A stretch of 33,410 bases of DNA from Candidatus Lustribacter telmatis (GTDB lineage: Bacteria; Vulcanimicrobiota; Vulcanimicrobiia; Vulcanimicrobiales; Vulcanimicrobiaceae). The number at the start of each line of letters is the position of its first letter. Within the stretch, counting starts at the first letter, position 1. Below are positions 30,858 through 33,410 of this stretch, piece by piece. The stretch is from NCBI GenBank assembly GCA_003164045.1, contig PLRU01000052.1, forward strand, positions 19,419-52,828. The letters are read 5' to 3'. A program made the position numbers and the translations under genes. The notes beneath the pieces were generated by a model. It was not told the DNA's origin. It ran no database searches and worked only from the letters and a program-made list of their open reading frames with translations.

Positions 30858-32147
30858 ATGAAACCCGTCCCCCAAGGCCGCTCGTTCATCAGCGTCTGCC
30901 GCAACGGCCTCGAGTACTGCGCGAAAAACGTCGGTCCGGGTATCATCACCGGCGCTGCCGACGACGATCCGTCCGGAATCGCCACCTACTCGATTGCCGG
31001 TGCGAGTCTCGGCTACGGGCTGCTCTGGGTCGCGTTGATCACGGTTCCGATGATGATCGCGGTCCAAGAAGCATGCGCGCGCATCGGCATGGTCACCGGC
31101 ACGGGGCTCATCGCCGCGATGCGCCGCGTGATGCCGATATGGATGCTGCGCACGCTCGTCGTGCTCGTCGTTGCGGCTAATACGCTCAACATTGCCGCCG
31201 ACATCGCCGGCATGTCGTCGTCGGCCGAACTGGTGACGCGGATTCCGTCGGGCGTTTGGGCCGTGGCCTTCGGCCTGTTGCTGATCTTCGTCGAGGTGTT
31301 TTCATCGTACCGGCTCTTTGCGAATATCGTGAAGTGGCTCTGCCTCACGCTCTTCGCGTACGTCATCAGCGCGTTCGTCGTGGGGGTGAATTGGCTCGAG
31401 GCGCTGCGACACACCGTCTTACCGGAGATTCGTCTCGACAAGATGTGGATGGCCACGTTCGTGGGCTTTCTCGGAACGACGATCACGCCGTACCTGTTCG
31501 TGTGGCAGGCTGCACTCGAAGTCGAGGAAGATCGTTCGATTGGCCGCGTTACCGTCCATCAGCGGCGCGGCGCGACCAAAGCGGAGATTTCACGCGCCCG
31601 TTCCGACGTCGTCACAGGCATGCTCTACTCCAACATCATCAGCTGGTTTATCGTCCTGATCAGCGCGGCGACGCTCTTCCGCCAGCACATCACGATCAAC
31701 AGCGTTGCCGATGCAGCGCGCGCGTTGCGGCCCCTCGCGGGACCGTGGGCGGAACTGCTCTTTGCACTCGGCGTCGTCGGCGCCGGTTTGCTTGCGGTAC
31801 CGGTGCTGGCCGGATCGTCGGCGTTCACGCTCGCCGAAGCATTCGACTGGACCGGGAGCCTCGATGCCAAGCCGCGTTCCGCCGTTCCGTTTTACACCGT
31901 CATCGCGCTCGGGATCGCGCTCGGCGTGCTCGCCGACATCCTGCGCCTCGATGCCGTCTGGGCGCTCTTTGTGTCCGCCGTCGTGAACGGTTTCGTTGCG
32001 ATCCCGCTGCTTATCGGCGTGCTCCTGACGTCGAACCGGAAAGACCTCATGGGCAAATGGACCAACGGCCGCGCCTCGCGCATTTGGCTCATCATCACGA
32101 TCGTGCTCATGACGATCGCCGCAATCGGCGTCGTCGTGACCGCGTAG
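30858..32147 (+). CDS. Nramp-family divalent metal transporter, non-canonical
   Basis: A 429-residue, roughly 11-helix transporter of the Nramp fold. Helix 1 reads NVGPGIITGAADDDPSGIATYS, where canonical Nramps have DPGN; the Asp (D37) is kept but the Asn position is replaced (Ser/Gly). Helix 6 reads GTTITPYLFVWQA, where canonical Nramps have MPHN; here the Met and His become Thr210 and Tyr212. These are the usual metal-site residues, so Mn2+/Fe2+ selectivity is doubtful; Nramp-related Mg2+ transporters also alter them. The ATG at 30858 is 4 bp after the cytochrome c stop, so it appears to be in the oxidase transcript. It ends 2 bp before the regulator gene. Transport of a divalent cation is likely, the ion is unknown. 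Confidence 0.88.
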   Translation: MKPVPQGRSFISVCRNGLEYCAKNVGPGIITGAADDDPSGIATYSIAGASLGYGLLWVALITVPMMIAVQEACARIGMVTGTGLIAAMRRVMPIWMLRTLVVLVVAANTLNIAADIAGMSSSAELVTRIPSGVWAVAFGLLLIFVEVFSSYRLFANIVKWLCLTLFAYVISAFVVGVNWLEALRHTVLPEIRLDKMWMATFVGFLGTTITPYLFVWQAALEVEEDRSIGRVTVHQRRGATKAEISRARSDVVTGMLYSNIISWFIVLISAATLFRQHITINSVADAARALRPLAGPWAELLFALGVVGAGLLAVPVLAGSSAFTLAEAFDWTGSLDAKPRSAVPFYTVIALGIALGVLADILRLDAVWALFVSAVVNGFVAIPLLIGVLLTSNRKDLMGKWTNGRASRIWLIITIVLMTIAAIGVVVTA

Positions 32148-32149
32148 CG

Positions 32150-33055
32150 ATGGCCGAAGAAATACCGGCGCGGCTCGGCATCGACGCGGTCGTCGTGGGC
32201 GTGTGCGACGAGCGGCCGCAGGTGCTCACGTTTGCAACCGATGGACGCCCGCGATTGCCCAGCGGCGCCTTCGCACCGGCGCTCGACCGCACGCTCGAAC
32301 TCGCCGCACGCCGCGTGTTAAGCGATCAGGCGGGCTTGCGCGAAGGCTATCTCGAGCAGCTCTACACGTTCGGCGATCGTCATCGCGATCCGCGCGAAGT
32401 CGCGGGCGGCCCGCGTTTCGTAAGCGTCGGGTACTTGGCCCTGACGGGCATCGACGACGTCAATTGCGCAGCGCTGGGCGGCGCCTGGCACGATTGGTAT
32501 CGCTTCTTCCCTTGGGAGGATGCGCGTGGCAGCCGGCCCGAGATCCTCGATCGCATAATCGTTCCGTTGCTTCGCCGCTGGACGGCTGCCGCGCGCGACG
32601 ACGCAGGACGCGCCTTTCGCGCGCGCGTTGCGTTCGGTCTCGACGGCGCGCCGTGGAACAACGAAGCGGTGCTCGAGCGCTACGAGTGTCTCTACGAACT
32701 CAGCACGACGTCCGGGGGCGCCGACGCGATCGCGACGCTGGGCGAAGCGATGGACCTCGATCACCGGCGCATCCTCGCGACCGCAATCGGCCGCCTGCGC
32801 GGCAAGATCAAGTATCGTCCCGTCGTGTTCGAACTTATCGGCGAAGCGTTCACGCTCTCCGAACTGCAAAGCACGGTCGAAGCCCTGGCCGGCATGGAAC
32901 TCCACGCACCCAACTTCCGGCGCCTCGTCGCCGAGAGCGGCATCGTGGAGCGAACCGGCGCGCAACGGCGCACATCCGGCCGGCCCGCGGAAACTTACCG
33001 TTTCCGCCCGGATGTGCTGGCCGAGCGCCCCGACCCGGGAATCGGCATCCGGTAA
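32150..33055 (+). CDS. NrtR-like Nudix-fold transcriptional regulator
   Basis: A 301-residue protein with an N-terminal Nudix-like domain and a C-terminal winged helix, the arrangement of NrtR regulators of NAD metabolism, though longer. The N-terminal half matches NrtR wording: AVVVGVCDERPQVLTF (13-28), LEQLYTFGDRHRDPR (68-82) and FVSVGYLALTG (90-100). The Nudix box region GAFAPALDRTLELAARRVLSDQAGL (39-63) has lost the REx2EE glutamates (RRVLSDQ), so no hydrolase activity is expected; it would act as a ligand sensor for ADP-ribose-like compounds. The winged helix is VVFELIGEAFTLSELQ to GRPAETYRF (225-285). An insertion of about 70 residues (about 101-175) separates the two. It lies 2 bp behind the Nramp-like gene and may control this unit or NAD genes elsewhere. 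Confidence 0.82.
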   Translation: MAEEIPARLGIDAVVVGVCDERPQVLTFATDGRPRLPSGAFAPALDRTLELAARRVLSDQAGLREGYLEQLYTFGDRHRDPREVAGGPRFVSVGYLALTGIDDVNCAALGGAWHDWYRFFPWEDARGSRPEILDRIIVPLLRRWTAAARDDAGRAFRARVAFGLDGAPWNNEAVLERYECLYELSTTSGGADAIATLGEAMDLDHRRILATAIGRLRGKIKYRPVVFELIGEAFTLSELQSTVEALAGMELHAPNFRRLVAESGIVERTGAQRRTSGRPAETYRFRPDVLAERPDPGIGIR

Positions 33056-33069
33056 GGCACGCTGGACGA

Positions 33070-33084
33070 TTGGGTACACCCCAA
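33070..33084 (+). repeat. Short dyad before small repeat protein gene
   Basis: TTGGG (33070-33074) and CCCAA (33080-33084) flank TACAC just before the ATG at 33087. It occupies the place of a ribosome-binding site, of which none is visible. Too short to be sure of function. Confidence 0.25.
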
Positions 33085-33086
33085 AC

Positions 33087-33269
33087 ATGAGCATACGAGA
33101 CGAGAGCGGCACAAAACCGCAGACCAAGGCAGACGAACCGATCGGCGAAATCGCCGCAGCCATCGCGCGTGAACCCAAAGCGCCCAAGCTTGACGCGCCG
33201 GCGACCAAGCCCACGGTCGCGCCCATTGGCGAGATCGAAAGCGCGATCGAGCGCTCGGGAGGCAAATAA
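33087..33269 (+). CDS. Small disordered protein with PIGEIxxAI repeat
   Basis: A 60-residue Lys/Pro/Ala/Glu-rich protein with no hydrophobic core. A nine-residue motif occurs twice: PIGEIAAAI (18-26) and PIGEIESAI (46-54), separated by a Pro/Lys-rich linker. Each could be a short amphipathic helix that binds a partner. I do not recognise a family. It starts 31 bp after the NrtR-like gene with no obvious ribosome-binding site. The duplicated motif is the best evidence that it is translated, since a chance frame would hardly keep it. Confidence 0.5.
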   Translation: MSIRDESGTKPQTKADEPIGEIAAAIAREPKAPKLDAPATKPTVAPIGEIESAIERSGGK

Positions 33270-33298
33270 CGACAAAAGTCGCCGTAATTTCTTTTTCT
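33270..33298 (+). terminator. Weak intrinsic terminator candidate
   Basis: CGAC-AAAA-GTCG (33270-33281) followed by a T-rich run at 33288-33298 lies directly behind the last small gene. The stem is only four pairs, so this is tentative. The surrounding AT-rich patch contrasts with the GC-rich window and could equally be promoter sequence for the next gene. Confidence 0.25.
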
Positions 33299-33304
33299 CA
33301 GTAT

Positions 33305-33339
33305 TAGAATAAGGGTCGCTAGCCCCCGAAAGTCGACCC
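33305..33339 (+). promoter_or_regulatory. TAGAAT -10-like box and dyad before the last gene
   Basis: TAGAAT at 33305-33310 sits in an AT-rich patch (33284-33312) about 30 bp upstream of the ATG at 33340; no good -35 box was found 16-18 bp before it. GGGTCG (33313-33318) and CGACCC (33334-33339) form a perfect six-base inverted repeat with a 15-nt spacer, ending at the start codon. This could be a promoter with an operator or leader hairpin covering the start. Confidence 0.3.
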
Positions 33340-33410
33340 ATGCTCGATCTGCTCACCCCCGTAGAGTGGGATATCTTCGCCCCCACGATCGACGCGATCA
33401 ACCGCCTCAA
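33340..33410 (+). CDS. Unknown protein, N-terminal fragment
   Basis: An open frame starts at ATG 33340 (MLDLLTPVEWDIFAPTIDA...) and runs off the right edge after 23 complete codons. Composition is protein-like, and an AT-rich promoter-like patch precedes it. Too short to identify. Confidence 0.45.
   Translation, partial: MLDLLTPVEWDIFAPTIDAINRL

Noticed and set aside
31256..32149. Upstream extension of the NrtR-like frame across the Nramp-like gene
   Set aside because: The text is Arg-rich shadow sequence; the recognisable domain starts after 32150.
1..33410. Mobile-element or prophage origin of the cluster
   Set aside because: No transposase, integrase, terminal repeats or tRNA was found, and base composition appears even by eye apart from the short AT-rich patch near 33290.

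Overview
The window is high-GC, very densely coded DNA from what looks like an aerobic or microaerobic diderm bacterium. The diderm call rests on a signal-peptide-bearing outer-membrane-type barrel ending in Phe (14615-15445) and on many soluble binding proteins with cleavable signal peptides and no lipobox. Taxonomy cannot be fixed from the sequence; an uncultured soil phylum such as Eremiobacterota is a guess. No rRNA, tRNA, CRISPR array or insertion sequence was seen, and no gene-free stretch exceeds 140 bases. Convergent gene pairs are separated by at most 17 bp and two of them overlap (by 47 bp and 4 bp).

Layout. 1-405: start of a membrane protein, divergent from a luciferase-like monooxygenase (482-1486). 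1440-3146 (-): a solute-binding protein (SBP) followed directly by an isochorismatase-family amidohydrolase. 3205-4214 (+): a GNAT acetyltransferase and a minimal formyltransferase-fold protein. 4218-6177 (-): a secreted formamidase-like hydrolase and an SBP. 6317-7492 (+): a branched-chain-amino-acid-type SBP. 7499-9943 (-): Rieske oxygenase, overlapping SBP, small unknown protein. 9983-11170 (+): second branched-chain-type SBP. 11182-12615 (-): TPR/ATP-grasp fusion. 12691-14610 (+): two tandemly duplicated SBPs. 14615-15445 (-): outer-membrane barrel. 15525-22912 (+): one tightly packed eight-gene unit (TauD-like dioxygenase, serine hydrolase, iron-ADH-like protein, SBP, ABC ATPase, two permeases, SDR). 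22909-24682: divergent SBP and EntA-like SDR. 24700-27823: small protein, secreted Pro-rich protein, DUF5069 protein, carboxylesterase. 27860-33055 (+): cbb3-type oxidase unit (CcoN, CcoO, small membrane protein, unusual cytochrome c) running into an Nramp-like transporter and an NrtR-like regulator, then a small repeat protein and the start of another gene.

The main theme is binding proteins. There are nine periplasmic SBPs (seven NMT1/TauA-like, two LivJ-like) but only one ABC translocation core (19865-22175). Most SBP genes sit next to, and several are translationally coupled to, a different catabolic enzyme: amidohydrolase, formamidase-like hydrolase, Rieske oxygenase, dioxygenase/hydrolase/dehydrogenase, SDR. 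My inference is a modular scavenging system in which each SBP supplies one substrate and the neighbouring enzyme attacks it, perhaps with several SBPs sharing one translocator. The sequence does not identify the substrates.

The second theme is respiration. A compact cbb3-type oxidase carries a cytochrome c subunit with an extra N-terminal beta-rich, Ig-like region, and is apparently co-transcribed with a metal transporter whose metal-site motifs are non-canonical and with a Nudix-fold regulator that has lost its catalytic box.
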